Shown here piece after piece: positions 1 through 8,580 of a stretch of 64,000 nt of DNA. The position numbers were made by a program, and so were the translations under genes. The notes beneath the pieces are model-generated. The model was not told the DNA's origin, made no database searches, and was given only the letters and a program-made list of their open reading frames with translations. This DNA is from Phytomonospora endophytica (lineage in GTDB: Bacteria > Actinomycetota > Actinomycetes > Mycobacteriales > Micromonosporaceae): contig NZ_JACHGT010000014.1 in assembly GCF_014202425.1 (NCBI RefSeq), forward strand, positions 124,001 through 188,000, in the 5' to 3' direction. How positions within the stretch are numbered: position 1 is the first letter of the stretch; each line of letters starts with the position of its first letter.

Positions 1-656
1 TTGGACAGCTCGATGAGCGCCAGGGGGTTGCCGTCGGCCTCGGTGAGGACCTGTTCGCGCAGGTGGGCGGCGAGCCCTTCGCCGAGCAGGCGTTCGGCGT
101 CGTCGCGGTCGAGGCCGCCCAGGCGCAGCTCCGGCAGCCCGGTGGTGGGGAAGCCGCCCTGGTCGTCGCGGGTGGCGACCAGCAGCGCGACGCCCTCCGA
201 GCGCAGCCGCCGCGACGCGAACGCCAGCGCGGCGGCCGAGGCCTGGTCCAGCCATTGGCCGTCGTCGACGACGGCCAGCAGCGGCCCGTCCTCGGCCAGT
301 TCCGCCAGCAGACTGAGCGTGGCCAGGCCGACCAGGAAGCGGTCGGCGGTCTCCATCGGCGCCAGCCCGAAGGCTCCGCGCAGCGCCGCCGCCTGCGGGG
401 CCGGGAGCGCGTCGAGCCGGTCGAGGGCCGGGCTCAGCAGCAGGTGCAGGGCGGCGAAGGGCAGCTCGACCTCGGTCTCCACGCCGGCGCCGCGCAGCAC
501 ACCGGCATCACCGGCGGCCCGTGCCGCGTGGTCGAGGAGGGCCGACTTCCCGACCCCGGGATCACCCTTGATCACCAGGACGCCGCTGACGCCGGAACGC
601 GCGTCGGAGAGAAGGGTCTCGACGGTCTTGATCTCCTCCAGTCGCCCCTGCAACAT
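1..656 (-). CDS. LuxR-family (LAL-type) regulator, N-terminal ATPase part, truncated by window edge
   Basis: The reverse strand reads open from an ATG at 656 to the window edge, with an AGGAG Shine-Dalgarno just upstream (about 665). About 218 residues are visible. A Walker A motif GDPGVGKS lies at residues 31-38 and a Walker B-like LLAVVDDGQWLD near residues 115-126, followed by the ATRDDQGG segment typical of the AAA domain of large LuxR/MalT-like regulators. The C-terminal LuxR HTH would lie outside the window, so the family call rests on the ATPase part. The gene diverges from the SDR at 766 and may control it (inference). A second, complete member of this family is at 35576-38161. Confidence 0.85.
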   Translation of the reverse strand, partial: MLQGRLEEIKTVETLLSDARSGVSGVLVIKGDPGVGKSALLDHAARAAGDAGVLRGAGVETEVELPFAALHLLLSPALDRLDALPAPQAAALRGAFGLAPMETADRFLVGLATLSLLAELAEDGPLLAVVDDGQWLDQASAAALAFASRRLRSEGVALLVATRDDQGGFPTTGLPELRLGGLDRDDAERLLGEGLAAHLREQVLTEADGNPLALIELS

Positions 657-687
657 CGGCGTGCTCCTTCATACCTACGACAAAACC

Positions 688-703
688 TGAGTCACCTTAC
701 TCA
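688..703. promoter_or_regulatory. Candidate operator, TGAGT-N6-ACTCA
   Basis: An inverted repeat TGAGT (688-692) and ACTCA (699-703) lies in the 109-bp gap between the divergent LuxR-type regulator and the SDR. A short dyad between a regulator and a divergent enzyme gene suggests an operator. The arms are only 5 bp, so chance is possible. Confidence 0.3.
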
Positions 704-765
704 TTACTTCCGGCGCGATCGGCCCTAGCGTTCACTCCAGTCGATCTGGACCGAGGAGTGACCGC

Positions 766-1527
766 ATGACCGCTCTCAACGGCAAGACCGCCCTGGTGAC
801 CGGCGCCTCCCGAGGCATCGGCAGGGCGATCGCGCTGCGCCTGGCCGTCGAGGGCGCCCTGGTCGCGGTCCACTACGCCGGCAACGACGACGCCGCCGCG
901 CAGACCCTCGCCGAGATCGAACAGGCCGGCGGCCGCGCCTTTCCCGTCCGCGCCGCATTCGGCACCGACGGCGACATCGACGCCCTCTTCACCGGACTGG
1001 AGACCGGCCTGGCCGGGCGGCCGCTGGACATCCTCGTCAACAACGCCGCCCTGCCCTCGGCCGGATCACTCGCCGAGACCACCCCCGAGACCTTCGACCG
1101 GCTGCTCGCCGTCAACGTCAAGGCACCGTTCTTCATCATCCAGCGCGCCCTGGCGATCATGGCCGACGACGGCCGCATCATCAACCTCTCCTCGGCGGCG
1201 ACCCGCGTCGCGCGGCCCGCACTCGCCCACGCCATGGCCAAGGGCGCGATCAACGCGCTCTCGCTCGGCCTGGCCCAGCAGGTCGGGAAACGCGGCATCA
1301 CCGTCAACGCCGTGGCCCCGGGGCCGACCCTGACGGAGTCCTCGGACTGGATGGTGGCCACCCCGGCCGTGGAGGAGCGGCTGGGCGCGGCCAACGCGCT
1401 CGACCGCGTCGGCCGGCCCGCCGACATCGCCGCGGCGATCGCCTTCCTCGCCTCCGACGACGCCCGCTGGGTCACCGGCGGCGTCCTGGACGTGACCGGC
1501 GGCTGGTTCCTCGGCCCCCGCGACTGA
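766..1527 (+). CDS. SDR-family oxidoreductase with His at the catalytic Tyr position
   Basis: This 253-residue protein has the classical SDR layout. The cofactor motif TGASRGIG is at residues 12-19 and NNAA at 92-95. The active-site Ser is in LSSAA at 142-143, and GITVNAVAPGP and the C-terminal VTGGVLDVTGG follow. The expected YxxxK is HAMAK (H155, K159), so the acid/base tyrosine appears replaced by histidine. The Lys, Ser and whole fold signature are otherwise intact. The ATG is supported by AGGAG at 754-758. It diverges from the LuxR-type regulator, which may control it. Substrate is unknown. Either the activity differs from that of ordinary SDRs or the enzyme is catalytically impaired. 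Confidence 0.92.
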   Translation: MTALNGKTALVTGASRGIGRAIALRLAVEGALVAVHYAGNDDAAAQTLAEIEQAGGRAFPVRAAFGTDGDIDALFTGLETGLAGRPLDILVNNAALPSAGSLAETTPETFDRLLAVNVKAPFFIIQRALAIMADDGRIINLSSAATRVARPALAHAMAKGAINALSLGLAQQVGKRGITVNAVAPGPTLTESSDWMVATPAVEERLGAANALDRVGRPADIAAAIAFLASDDARWVTGGVLDVTGGWFLGPRD

Positions 1528-1556
1528 CCCCGACACGCATCAAGGAGCACGCCACC

Positions 1557-1733
1557 ATGACCTCCGCCCTCGACGATCGCGACACCGCCGTCCTGCGTAC
1601 CGCCGCGTACAGCGCCGTCCTCCTGCTGGTCGCGACCGGTGCCGCCGCCGGCACGCGCAAAGACCTCCTGTCCCCGACGCCGCCGCCCTTACACGGCCCG
1701 CCGAGCGGTGACAGCGTCGCAACAGCGCCATGA
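1557..1733 (+). pseudogene. Short ORF resembling the N-terminus of the 3131 gene (truncated paralogue)
   Basis: An ATG at 1557 with a good AAGGAG (about 1541-1546) opens a 58-residue frame. Its residues 1-35 (DRDTAVLRTAAYSAVLLL then GTRKD) align by eye with the start of the 134-residue protein at 3131-3535 (DTDKATIRTAANGAIMLL, then SPHK). Both have D-x-D/R-x-T/A-RTAA-x-x-A, a short hydrophobic stretch and a basic turn. After that the frame runs into low-complexity Pro/Ser residues and stops. This looks like a paralogue that lost its C-terminal two thirds, by frameshift or deletion. It could instead be a genuine small protein. It lies 29 bp after the SDR and 86 bp before the serine hydrolase. 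Confidence 0.5.
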
Positions 1734-1819
1734 CAGTCCGGCCGCCCACAGTGGCATCAACAACTGAGACGCACACCCCGCCGGTCGCTCAGACCGGATC
1801 CCCACCAAGGAGTTTCGCA

Positions 1820-3058
1820 ATGGAACAGCACAACGGCACCGGACGCGGCTTCACCAAGGACGGCCTGGACCGGCTGCGCGGCATCCTCGAACGGCACGTC
1901 GAATCCGGCAGGATCCCCGGCGTCGTCGCCCTGGTCGACCGCGGCGGCGAAACCCACGTCGAGGCACTGGGCACGATGCGCCAGGGCGGCGGCGAGCCGA
2001 TGCGCCGCGACACGATCTTCCGCATGGCCTCGACCTCGAAGCCGCTCGCGATGTCGGCGGCCATGATCCTCCTCGACGAGTGCCGCATCCGCCTCGACGA
2101 CCCGGTCGACGCGTGGCTCCCGGAACTCGCCGACCGGCAGGTGCTCAAGCGCATCGACGGCCCGCTCGACGAGACCGAGCCGGCGAAGCGGCCGATCACC
2201 GTGCGCGACCTGCTGAACTCCACCTTCGGGATCGGCATGGACATGACCGCGATCGGCACCCCGATCTTCGGTGCGCTCTTCGAGCAGAACCTCACGCCCA
2301 ACGGCATGGAGCCGATGCCCGGACCCGACGAGTGGATCCGCCGCCTCGGCACCCTGCCGCTGATGCAGCAGCCCGGTGAGCGCTGGCAGTACCAGGTCAG
2401 TCACGACGTCCTCAGCGTCCTGGTGGCAAGGGTCTCGGGGAAGTCGCACGAGGAGTTCCTCCGCGAGCGCGTCTTCGGGCCGCTGGGCATGAAGGACACC
2501 GGATTCCACGTGCCGGCCGAGAAGCTCGACCGGCTGCCGGACCTCTACGCACCCGACCCGGAGACCGGTGAGTTCCACGTGTGGGACGCCGCCGACGGTG
2601 GACGCTGGAGCAGCCCCCCGCCGTTCCAGAGCGGTGGCGGTGGCCTGGTCTCGACCGCCGACGACTACCTCGCCTACTTCCGGATGCTCCTCAACGGCGG
2701 CGTCCACGAGGGCGGGCGGATCCTGTCCCGCCCCGCCGTCGAGCTGATGACCACCAACCGCCTCTCCGCCGAGCAGACCGCCGCCCGCACCGCTTTGGCC
2801 AGTGACAACATCCACATCTCGCACGGCCAGGGCCAGCACGGCGGCTGGGGCTTCGGGATGGCGGTGCGCACCTACCGGGGCGACTACGCGCCGGTCGGCC
2901 AGTTCGGCTGGGACGGCGGCAGCGGCACCGCGACCTACGCCGACCCGGCCAACGGCCTCACCGGGATCCTGCTGACCCAGGTCGGTGCGTCCAACGCGAA
3001 CTCGATGCAACTGATCCACGACTTCTGGACCACGGTCTACCAGGCGATCGACGCCTGA
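1820..3058 (+). CDS. Serine hydrolase, beta-lactamase class C / esterase EstB family
   Basis: This protein has 412 residues from the ATG at 1820, which has an AAGGAG 9 bases upstream; an earlier in-frame start at 1730 has no such site. The active-site tetrad is S71-T-S-K74 in FRMASTSKPLAMSA. The second motif position carries Y191 (QYQVSHDVL, instead of YxN), and near the end FGWDGGSGT occupies the place of the KTG/HxG box, as in EstB-type esterases. No signal peptide is visible, so it is probably cytoplasmic. The likely activity is hydrolysis of small esters or amides rather than antibiotic resistance. Substrate is unknown. Confidence 0.9.
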   Translation: MEQHNGTGRGFTKDGLDRLRGILERHVESGRIPGVVALVDRGGETHVEALGTMRQGGGEPMRRDTIFRMASTSKPLAMSAAMILLDECRIRLDDPVDAWLPELADRQVLKRIDGPLDETEPAKRPITVRDLLNSTFGIGMDMTAIGTPIFGALFEQNLTPNGMEPMPGPDEWIRRLGTLPLMQQPGERWQYQVSHDVLSVLVARVSGKSHEEFLRERVFGPLGMKDTGFHVPAEKLDRLPDLYAPDPETGEFHVWDAADGGRWSSPPPFQSGGGGLVSTADDYLAYFRMLLNGGVHEGGRILSRPAVELMTTNRLSAEQTAARTALASDNIHISHGQGQHGGWGFGMAVRTYRGDYAPVGQFGWDGGSGTATYADPANGLTGILLTQVGASNANSMQLIHDFWTTVYQAIDA

Positions 3059-3130
3059 CAACCCCACCGCACGCCACGGGGGCCCGCCCGGGCCCCCGGC
3101 CAACACCGCCACCCAAAGGAGCACGTCACC

Positions 3131-3535
3131 ATGTCCGTCAACCTCACCGACACCGACAAGGCCACCATCCGCACCGCCGCCAACGGCGCCATCATGCTGC
3201 TGTCCTTCGCCGCCGGATCCGGCTCCCCGCACAAGATCGCCACCGCGGGCACCCTGGCGCTGAGCTCGGCGACCGGCCCGGTCGGGCACGCCCTCGCCGA
3301 GAAGGCGAAGGAGAAGCTCGAATACAAGAACAGCGCGACGCTCGCCGACCAGGTCCTGCCCGCACTGACCGAGTCGGTCGCGCTGCTGGGTAAGCAGGAC
3401 GCCGCCGAGGCCGACAACTTCCGCGACGTCGTCCGCACCGCCGTCGAGGCCGGCATCGCGGCCACGGGCGGCGAGCCGACGCCGCCCGTGGCCGCGATGG
3501 TCCGCAAGATCACCGATGCGCTGGACGCGGCCTGA
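3131..3535 (+). CDS. Conserved actinobacterial protein of unknown function
   Basis: A 134-residue protein with ATG preceded by AAGGAG. It begins with a T/D-rich stretch, then RTAANGAIMLLSFAAGS, a mildly hydrophobic helix too weak for a certain membrane span. An Ala/Thr-rich helix with SSATGPVGHALAEKAKEKLEY and a C-terminal helical part with EAADNFRD-like charged residues follow. I do not recognise a named domain. A truncated relative appears at 1557-1733, so the family is duplicated around the serine hydrolase. It is transcribed in the same direction as that hydrolase with a 72-bp gap and ends before a very strong terminator. Confidence 0.8.
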   Translation: MSVNLTDTDKATIRTAANGAIMLLSFAAGSGSPHKIATAGTLALSSATGPVGHALAEKAKEKLEYKNSATLADQVLPALTESVALLGKQDAAEADNFRDVVRTAVEAGIAATGGEPTPPVAAMVRKITDALDAA

Positions 3536-3556
3536 CGCGCCCCCGACCGCACCGGC

Positions 3557-3595
3557 GCCCGGCCGCGGAGTCCGATGAGGACTCCGCGGCCGGGC
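3557..3595 (+). terminator. Strong rho-independent type hairpin
   Basis: A perfect 17-bp inverted repeat (arms 3557-3573 and 3579-3595, loop GATGA) lies 21 bp after the stop codon at 3535. There is no T-tract, as is usual for high-GC actinomycetes. Confidence 0.8.
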
Positions 3596-3629
3596 TCGGT
3601 CGTATGGGGCACAGCCGCGGCGTGAAGAA

Positions 3630-3657
3630 GCGCCGGGACCGACACGGGTCCCGGCGC
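3630..3657 (-). terminator. Hairpin terminator downstream of the SRPBCC gene
   Basis: Arms GCGCCGGGACC (3630-3640) and GGTCCCGGCGC (3647-3657) form an 11-bp stem with a 6-base loop, 17 bp past the stop of the reverse-strand gene ending at 3675. With the neighbouring 3557-3595 hairpin it separates two convergent genes. Confidence 0.65.
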
Positions 3658-3674
3658 CTCCTTCACTCACCCGG

Positions 3675-4148
3675 CTATAGGGCGGTCTGCCCCGGAGGGG
3701 AGATGTCGCCACGCCACGCGCCGGTCTCGTGGTCGCTGGACTCGATGAAGTCCTTGAACCGTTCCAGGTCACCCTGAATGCGGCCGCCCACGACGCCCGT
3801 CACGGCACCGACGGTCTCGGCGGCGCCCTCCGGCTCGAAGGCCATCTGGAGGTACACCCTCGTGCTGGTCTCGTCGATCCGGTGGAAGGTCACCACACCG
3901 GCCTGACGCGGGTTGTCGAGGCTGTGCCACGCGATCCGCTCGTCGGGATGCTGCTCATCGATCTCGGCCTCGAACTCGCGCTCGACGCCGGCGATGCTGG
4001 TCTTCCAGTGCGTTCGCGTGTCGCTGAGCTGCCGGACCTCCTGGACGCCTTCCATGAACCGCGGGAACGACTCGAACTGCGTCCACTGGTTGTAGGCCCG
4101 CGAGACGGGGACCGACACGTCGATCGACTTCTCGTAGGTCTTCTGCAT
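3675..4148 (-). CDS. SRPBCC / polyketide-cyclase-like START-domain protein
   Basis: This 157-residue protein starts at the ATG at 4148 with an excellent AAGGAGGAACC site; a longer frame to 4169 lacks support. The N-terminal pattern KSIDVSVPVSRAYNQWTQFESFPRFM, ending in the GVxEVR strand, is the typical first strand and helix of SRPBCC (cyclase/dehydrase) proteins. LQMAFEPEG and the GRIQGDLERFKDFIE helix close the fold. Such proteins bind hydrophobic ligands in a cavity and often occur as stress- or membrane-associated proteins. It is cytoplasmic, with no signal or membrane segment. No enzyme partner is adjacent, so the ligand is unknown. Confidence 0.85.
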   Translation of the reverse strand: MQKTYEKSIDVSVPVSRAYNQWTQFESFPRFMEGVQEVRQLSDTRTHWKTSIAGVEREFEAEIDEQHPDERIAWHSLDNPRQAGVVTFHRIDETSTRVYLQMAFEPEGAAETVGAVTGVVGGRIQGDLERFKDFIESSDHETGAWRGDISPPGQTAL

Positions 4149-4231
4149 GGTTCCTCCTTGGAATGGCATCGGGATGCTCTTGGCCTACCCGTTGTCGCCC
4201 GCCGGCACACACGCACAGGTCAGAGCGGGTG

Positions 4232-5143
4232 TCAGCGCGGCGACGGCGCCAGCCCGGCGTAGCGCACGCCGGTCATCTCCTCGGACAGCCGCCACAGTCC
4301 CCGGGCGGTCGCGATGTCGCGCTGGGCGCGCTCGCCGGTGCGGCGGATCGGCCGTCCGCGCAGCTGGAACGGGCCGCTCGGAACGAGATAGGAGCCGCCG
4401 GGCAGATCGGGGTCGGTGGCGGCGAGCAGCGACGTGCGCGCTCCACGGTCCGTGGGCTGAAAGGCGAGCCGGACGAGCAGGCCGACGGTGGCCGCGTAGA
4501 CACGGCCGCGGGTCCCGTTGGCGCCGCCGGTGAGGACGTTGGTCCGGGTGAGGCCGGGAGCGACGGCGATGCTGCGCAGGGGTGCCTCGGCCGCGTCGGC
4601 GAGCCGCTGCAGGTGGACGGCGAAGTACAGGTTCGCGCGCTTGGACTGCACGTAGGCGAAGGCGGGGCGGTAGTGGCGTTCGGCGTTGAGGTTGCCCATG
4701 TCGAAGCGGGCGAAGCGCTGCCCTTCGCTGCTGACGGTGACCACGCGCGGGGCGGATGCGTCGAGCAGGTGCGGCAGGAGCCGGCCGGTCAGCGCGAAGG
4801 TGCCGAGATGGTTGACGCCGAACTGCGATTCGAAGCCGTCGGCCGTGCGGGCGTGGGGGACCATCGCGATCCCGGCGTTGTTGACCAGGAGGTCGAGCGG
4901 GCCCCGCCAGGCGTCGGCGAAGGCGCGGATCGAGCCCAGGTCGGCGAGGTCCAGGCTCCGCACCTCCGCATCGGCGCCGGGCACCTCGGCGCGCAGCCGT
5001 GCGAGCGCGGCGGCTCCGCGCCCGGCGTCGCGGCAGGCGAGGACGACGCGGGCGCCGCCCCTGGCGAGTTCGCGCGCGGTGACCTGGCCGATGCCGCTGT
5101 TGGCGCCGGTGACCACGGCGACCCGTCCGCTGCGGTGGGACAT
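4232..5143 (-). CDS. SDR-family oxidoreductase (retinol-dehydrogenase/WWOX-like)
   Basis: This 303-residue protein starts at the ATG at 5143 behind GAGAGGAG. TGANSGIG binds the cofactor (residues 12-19), NNAGIAM follows, and the active site is VSSEGQR then YVQSK (YxxxK). The long C-terminal half with YLVPSGPFQLRGRP is characteristic of the protochlorophyllide-reductase/retinol-dehydrogenase-like branch. It is divergent from the TetR regulator at 5228. The 84-bp gap between them holds three copies of a TATCGCAAC half-site, one just 16 bp upstream of this start, so TetR very probably represses it. The natural substrate, likely also the inducer, is unknown. Confidence 0.92.
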   Translation of the reverse strand: MSHRSGRVAVVTGANSGIGQVTARELARGGARVVLACRDAGRGAAALARLRAEVPGADAEVRSLDLADLGSIRAFADAWRGPLDLLVNNAGIAMVPHARTADGFESQFGVNHLGTFALTGRLLPHLLDASAPRVVTVSSEGQRFARFDMGNLNAERHYRPAFAYVQSKRANLYFAVHLQRLADAAEAPLRSIAVAPGLTRTNVLTGGANGTRGRVYAATVGLLVRLAFQPTDRGARTSLLAATDPDLPGGSYLVPSGPFQLRGRPIRRTGERAQRDIATARGLWRLSEEMTGVRYAGLAPSPR

Positions 5144-5158
5144 GGAACTCCTCTCCAC

Positions 5159-5216
5159 TATCGCAACTGTATGTTGCGATAATCTGAGCATCGCACGTCC
5201 TTCCCGCTATCGCAAC
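5159..5216. promoter_or_regulatory. TetR operators: TATCGCAAC palindrome plus third half-site
   Basis: TATCGCAAC (5159-5167) and GTTGCGATA (5173-5181) form a perfect 9-bp-arm palindrome with a 5-bp spacer. A further TATCGCAAC is at 5208-5216, 11 bases before the TetR start codon. The position between a divergent TetR gene and SDR fits an autoregulated operator. The lone half-site could control tetR itself. Confidence 0.75.
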
Positions 5217-5227
5217 TTGGAGTAGCT

Positions 5228-5812
5228 TTGAGTACTCGGCCCACCATTGGACGCGGCCCCAAGGTCCAGGCGGCCGTCCACGCCGCGACCGTCGCCGAAC
5301 TCGCGGCCACCGGCTACGCCGCCCTCACCGTCGAGGCCGTCGCCACCCGCGCGGGCGTGCACAAGACGACCGTCTACCGCCGCTGGGCCGACCGCGACTC
5401 CCTGGTCGCCGACGCGCTCGCCGCGCACGTCGCCGCCGACGTCCCCATCCCCGACACAGGAACGGCCGAGGGCGACCTGCGCGCCCTCGCGCGGGCGCTC
5501 GCCGCCTGGCTCAGCGGCCCGACCGGCACGGCCGTCGTCACCACGATGGTCGCCGAGGGCGTCCGCGTCCCGGCGATCGCCGAACTGAAGCGCGACTTCT
5601 TCGCCGGCCGCCTTGAGCGCGCCGCCGTCGTCGTGACCCGCGCCGTCGAGCGCGGCGAGCTCCCCGCCGGCACGCGCCCCGACGCGGTCGTCAAGGCGAT
5701 GATGGCGCCGCTCTACCTGCGCGCGCTGATCACCGCCGAGCCCGTCGGGGACGAGGCGGCAGACCAGGCGGCGCGAACCGCGCTGGGCGCGGCGAGGGCG
5801 GGCGTGCTCTGA
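5228..5812 (+). CDS. TetR/AcrR-family transcriptional regulator
   Basis: A 194-residue protein from a TTG at 5228, with GGAG five bases upstream. The HTH is classical: LTVEAVATRAGVHKTTVYRRW, then ADRDSLVADAL. The C-terminal ligand domain contains ALAAWLSGPTGTAV and ends with MAPLYLRALITAEP, as in the TetR_C_11-like group. It is divergent from the SDR at 4232-5143 with palindromes between them, so it likely represses itself and the SDR. The start could not be moved upstream without crossing the third half-site. Confidence 0.9.
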   Translation: MSTRPTIGRGPKVQAAVHAATVAELAATGYAALTVEAVATRAGVHKTTVYRRWADRDSLVADALAAHVAADVPIPDTGTAEGDLRALARALAAWLSGPTGTAVVTTMVAEGVRVPAIAELKRDFFAGRLERAAVVVTRAVERGELPAGTRPDAVVKAMMAPLYLRALITAEPVGDEAADQAARTALGAARAGVL

Positions 5813-5826
5813 ACAGACGGCGGAAA

Positions 5827-5854
5827 GCGGGTGCGCGGCCTGCCGCGCACCCGC
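5827..5854. terminator. Bidirectional terminator between convergent genes
   Basis: GCGGGTGCGCGGC (5827-5839) and GCCGCGCACCCGC (5842-5854) form a 13-bp stem with a tiny loop. The gap between the tetR stop (5812) and the carboxypeptidase stop (5868) is only 55 bp, so one hairpin serves both. Confidence 0.75.
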
Positions 5855-5867
5855 CCGAACCTCGCCG

Positions 5868-7805
5868 CTAGGGCGCGTCGAAGCCCATGGAGTAGTTGCC
5901 GCTGCCGGAGTATGCGTGGACGCGGTAGCGGTAGCGTCCCGCGGTCCCGTTGTACGTCAGCGTCTCGTCAGGCCGCGACGACGTCGCCTGCGCGACGTTC
6001 GTCCAGCTGCTTCCGTTCCACTTCTGCAGGTAGAGGTCGTAGTCGGTCCCGGTCGGCCCGTCAAGGCAGGCCCGGTGCGCACCGGAGACGGTGGTCTCGA
6101 AGTACGTCCCGTCCGGCTGGTACGCGCTCGCACCCGACGTCAGCGACCCGCTGCGGTTGGTCTCGTACCCGACGCAGGAGCCGGGCACCGATCCGTTCAC
6201 GGTCAGCTGATACGTCGTCGTCCGCGTGACCCCGGAGCCCGTACCCCTGATCGTCACCGGATAGCTCCCCGGCGGTGTGCTCGCCGCGGTCTGGATCGTC
6301 ATCGTCGACGACGTTCCCGACGTGGGCACCGGGGGCGAGAACGCCGCCGTCGCGCCGCTCGGCAGACCGGTCGCCGACAGTGTCACCGGCTGCGCCTGAC
6401 CCGACGTCGTCTGCGTCGAGACCGTCGCGGTCACCGACGCGCCGGGGTTGGCCGAACCCGAGGCCGGAGCCACCGACACCGCGAAGTCGTTGGCGGGGGT
6501 GCCACCGCAGTACTCGGCCTCCTTGCCGATGGCCCGGTAGGGGCAGTCGGCGTACTCGGCGAGCCTCAGGATCGACTCCTTGTTGCGCGCGGTCTGCGCC
6601 GGGATCACCTCGTCGGGCGGGTAGAAGCCGGGACTCGCCGAGGCCGGGTACATCTCGAAGGTGAAGGACCAGATCCGCTGGTCGCCCCACATCCAGTCGG
6701 TGGAGTCGCCGTCGGTGATGTACAGCTCGCTGGACTGCTCGGGTGTGTATCCGTTGGCGTCGGCCATCTCGTTGCCGATGGTCGCGAAGGTGTTGTACTG
6801 GTCTTGCGTCATGCCCTCGGCGGTGTCGGAATAGGTGTAGCCGTACGGCCAGAGGACCAGCTCCGAATAGGAGTGGATGTCGATGTGCGCCTTGATCTGC
6901 TGCGTGCCGCCGACGCGGCGGGACAGCACGAAGTCGCGGAAGACCTGGATCTCCGGGGAGGAGAACGCCGACGTGCCGCGGTAGGTGTCGCTGCTCGGGC
7001 TGCCACTGGAACCGCCGCAGCAGCCCCACTTGTAGCCGAAGTTGCGGTTGAGGTCGGTGCCGACGGCGGTCGAGCCGCTGTTGGGCTGCCGGTTCTTGCG
7101 CCACGAGCGGTACGAGCCGGTGGCGATGTCGTACATGCTGCCGTCGGGGTTGAGCATCGGGATGATCCACAGTTCGCGGCCGTCGACGATGTTCTTGATC
7201 CGCGAGTCGGAGCCGTAGGAGGCGGTGAACAGGTTCGCCAGGTACAGCGCCTGCTCGGTGGTCAGGTGCTCGCGGGCGTGGATGTTGGCGTTGAAGAGGA
7301 TCTCGGGCTCGTTCTCGTCGGTGCCGACGTTGTCGGAGATCTTCAGCGCCACGATGTCGCGGCCCTCGTAGGAGCGGCCGATGACGCGGCTGCTGGCCAC
7401 CGACGGGTATGCCGCGGTGATCCGGTTGATCTCGGCGAGCGTCTCGTTGTAGTCGTGGTAACCGGAGTCGGCGGGCGGGAAGCCGAAGATCTGCGGGTCC
7501 TCCGGCGAGATCGGCGACGGGGCGGCTAATCCCTCGACGTCGAAGCCGAGCCGCTTGATCGCGGCCACCTCGGAGGGCGTGGCGGTGATGAACACGGTGC
7601 CGTGCTCGATGAAGTCGATGGCCGCGCCGGTACCGGCGATCGCCGTGGCGTCGGCCCGGGTCTCGGGCCCGATGACGCGGTACTGGCCGGTCGTCTCCGC
7701 CGCCGCGGCGGCGGGATCGGCCGCCGCCGGGTCGGGCGGCATGGACAGCGCGGCGGCCACGACGGCCGCCACCGCCAGAACGGATAAGGCGAGTCGTCCT
7801 CGCAT
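5868..7805 (-). CDS. Secreted zinc carboxypeptidase (M14) with C-terminal binding domains
   Basis: This 645-residue protein has a Sec signal peptide (residues 1-29, ending AAA-D) and an N-terminal propeptide-like region to about 110. The M14 catalytic domain follows: zinc ligands H176 and E179 in NANIHAREH and H311 in DIHSYSE, substrate residues in [11 protein letters not shown], and catalytic E384 in FTFEMYP. Residues 425-530 form an Ig-like beta domain ([12 protein letters not shown]). The last 105 residues, with [13 protein letters not shown], resemble a PPC-type prepeptidase C-terminal domain. The enzyme probably removes C-terminal residues from extracellular peptides. The start has AAGGAG 6 bases upstream. 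It is a single gene after the XRE regulator, on the same strand. Confidence 0.93.
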   Translation of the reverse strand: MRGRLALSVLAVAAVVAAALSMPPDPAAADPAAAAAETTGQYRVIGPETRADATAIAGTGAAIDFIEHGTVFITATPSEVAAIKRLGFDVEGLAAPSPISPEDPQIFGFPPADSGYHDYNETLAEINRITAAYPSVASSRVIGRSYEGRDIVALKISDNVGTDENEPEILFNANIHAREHLTTEQALYLANLFTASYGSDSRIKNIVDGRELWIIPMLNPDGSMYDIATGSYRSWRKNRQPNSGSTAVGTDLNRNFGYKWGCCGGSSGSPSSDTYRGTSAFSSPEIQVFRDFVLSRRVGGTQQIKAHIDIHSYSELVLWPYGYTYSDTAEGMTQDQYNTFATIGNEMADANGYTPEQSSELYITDGDSTDWMWGDQRIWSFTFEMYPASASPGFYPPDEVIPAQTARNKESILRLAEYADCPYRAIGKEAEYCGGTPANDFAVSVAPASGSANPGASVTATVSTQTTSGQAQPVTLSATGLPSGATAAFSPPVPTSGTSSTMTIQTAASTPPGSYPVTIRGTGSGVTRTTTYQLTVNGSVPGSCVGYETNRSGSLTSGASAYQPDGTYFETTVSGAHRACLDGPTGTDYDLYLQKWNGSSWTNVAQATSSRPDETLTYNGTAGRYRYRVHAYSGSGNYSMGFDAP

Positions 7806-7989
7806 GGTGGTCTCCTTGTGACGTGTGCCGGTGGGGCTCTCGCCGGACCCGGGGGCGCGGCCGGTTCGTGCCCCGGCTCGCCGGGTGCCGGCCCGGGCGA
7901 GCGGTGACCCCGGGGGAGGTCACCGAACATCAGCTTAGGGCTGGCGGAGTGGCCGGGATGCGAGGAAAGTCCCGGGACGATTCAGCGAC

Positions 7990-8571
7990 TCACGGTGTCC
8001 CGACGGTGCGCGCCTTGAGATGCGCCCGCTCGCCCTGGCGCCCGAAGAGGACGAGCAGCTCGACGGGACGGTCGCCGTCGGCGCCCAGCCAGTGCGGGAG
8101 GTGGGTGTCGAACTCGGCGGCCTCACCGGCCTTGAGGACGAGGTCGCGGTCGCCGAGGACCAGGTGGAGCCTGCCGGAGATCACATAGACCCACTCGAAT
8201 CCCTCATGGGTCTTCAGCTCCGGCTCGGCACCGGGCCTCGGCGGAATCACGAGCTTGTGGGCCGCGACGCCGCCGGGGCTGCTGAGCGGCACGTAGGTCA
8301 TCCCGTCGCGGACGACCGGCCGCGGGTGAATGCGCGGATCCCCGGTGCGGGGAGCGCCGACGAGATCGTCGAGGGGGACGGCGTAGACCTCGGCCAGGGG
8401 GAGCAGCAGTTCGAGGGTCGGCTTGCGGGCACCGCCCTCCAGGCGTGACAGGGTGCTCTGGTTGACGCCGGTCCGTTCGGCCAGCTCGGCGAGGGTCAGG
8501 CCGCGACGCCGCCGCAGCTCGCGCAGGCGCGGACCCACCGCGTCCAGGACGTCTCGTCTCGTCTGCCGCAT
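7990..8571 (-). CDS. XRE-family regulator with C-terminal cupin domain
   Basis: From the ATG at 8571 the protein has 193 residues. A longer frame to 8691 exists but would run into the divergent gene's promoter. Residues 10-65 form the HTH (LTLAELAERTGVNQSTLSRLEGG), and residues 105-185 a cupin fold with HEGFEWVYVISGRL, LKAGEAAEF and HLPHWLG. XRE-cupin regulators sense small molecules in the beta-barrel and control a neighbouring gene. Here that is the divergent DinB-like gene at 8639. Two repeated motifs in the 67-bp gap are candidate binding sites. Confidence 0.9.
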   Translation of the reverse strand: MRQTRRDVLDAVGPRLRELRRRRGLTLAELAERTGVNQSTLSRLEGGARKPTLELLLPLAEVYAVPLDDLVGAPRTGDPRIHPRPVVRDGMTYVPLSSPGGVAAHKLVIPPRPGAEPELKTHEGFEWVYVISGRLHLVLGDRDLVLKAGEAAEFDTHLPHWLGADGDRPVELLVLFGRQGERAHLKARTVGTP

Positions 8572-8580
8572 GACACCAGC

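Noticed and set aside
7876-7902. Hairpin GCTCGCC/GGCGAGC as terminator of the XRE-cupin gene
   Set aside because: The stem is short, the loop is long, and it lies over 85 bp beyond the stop codon.
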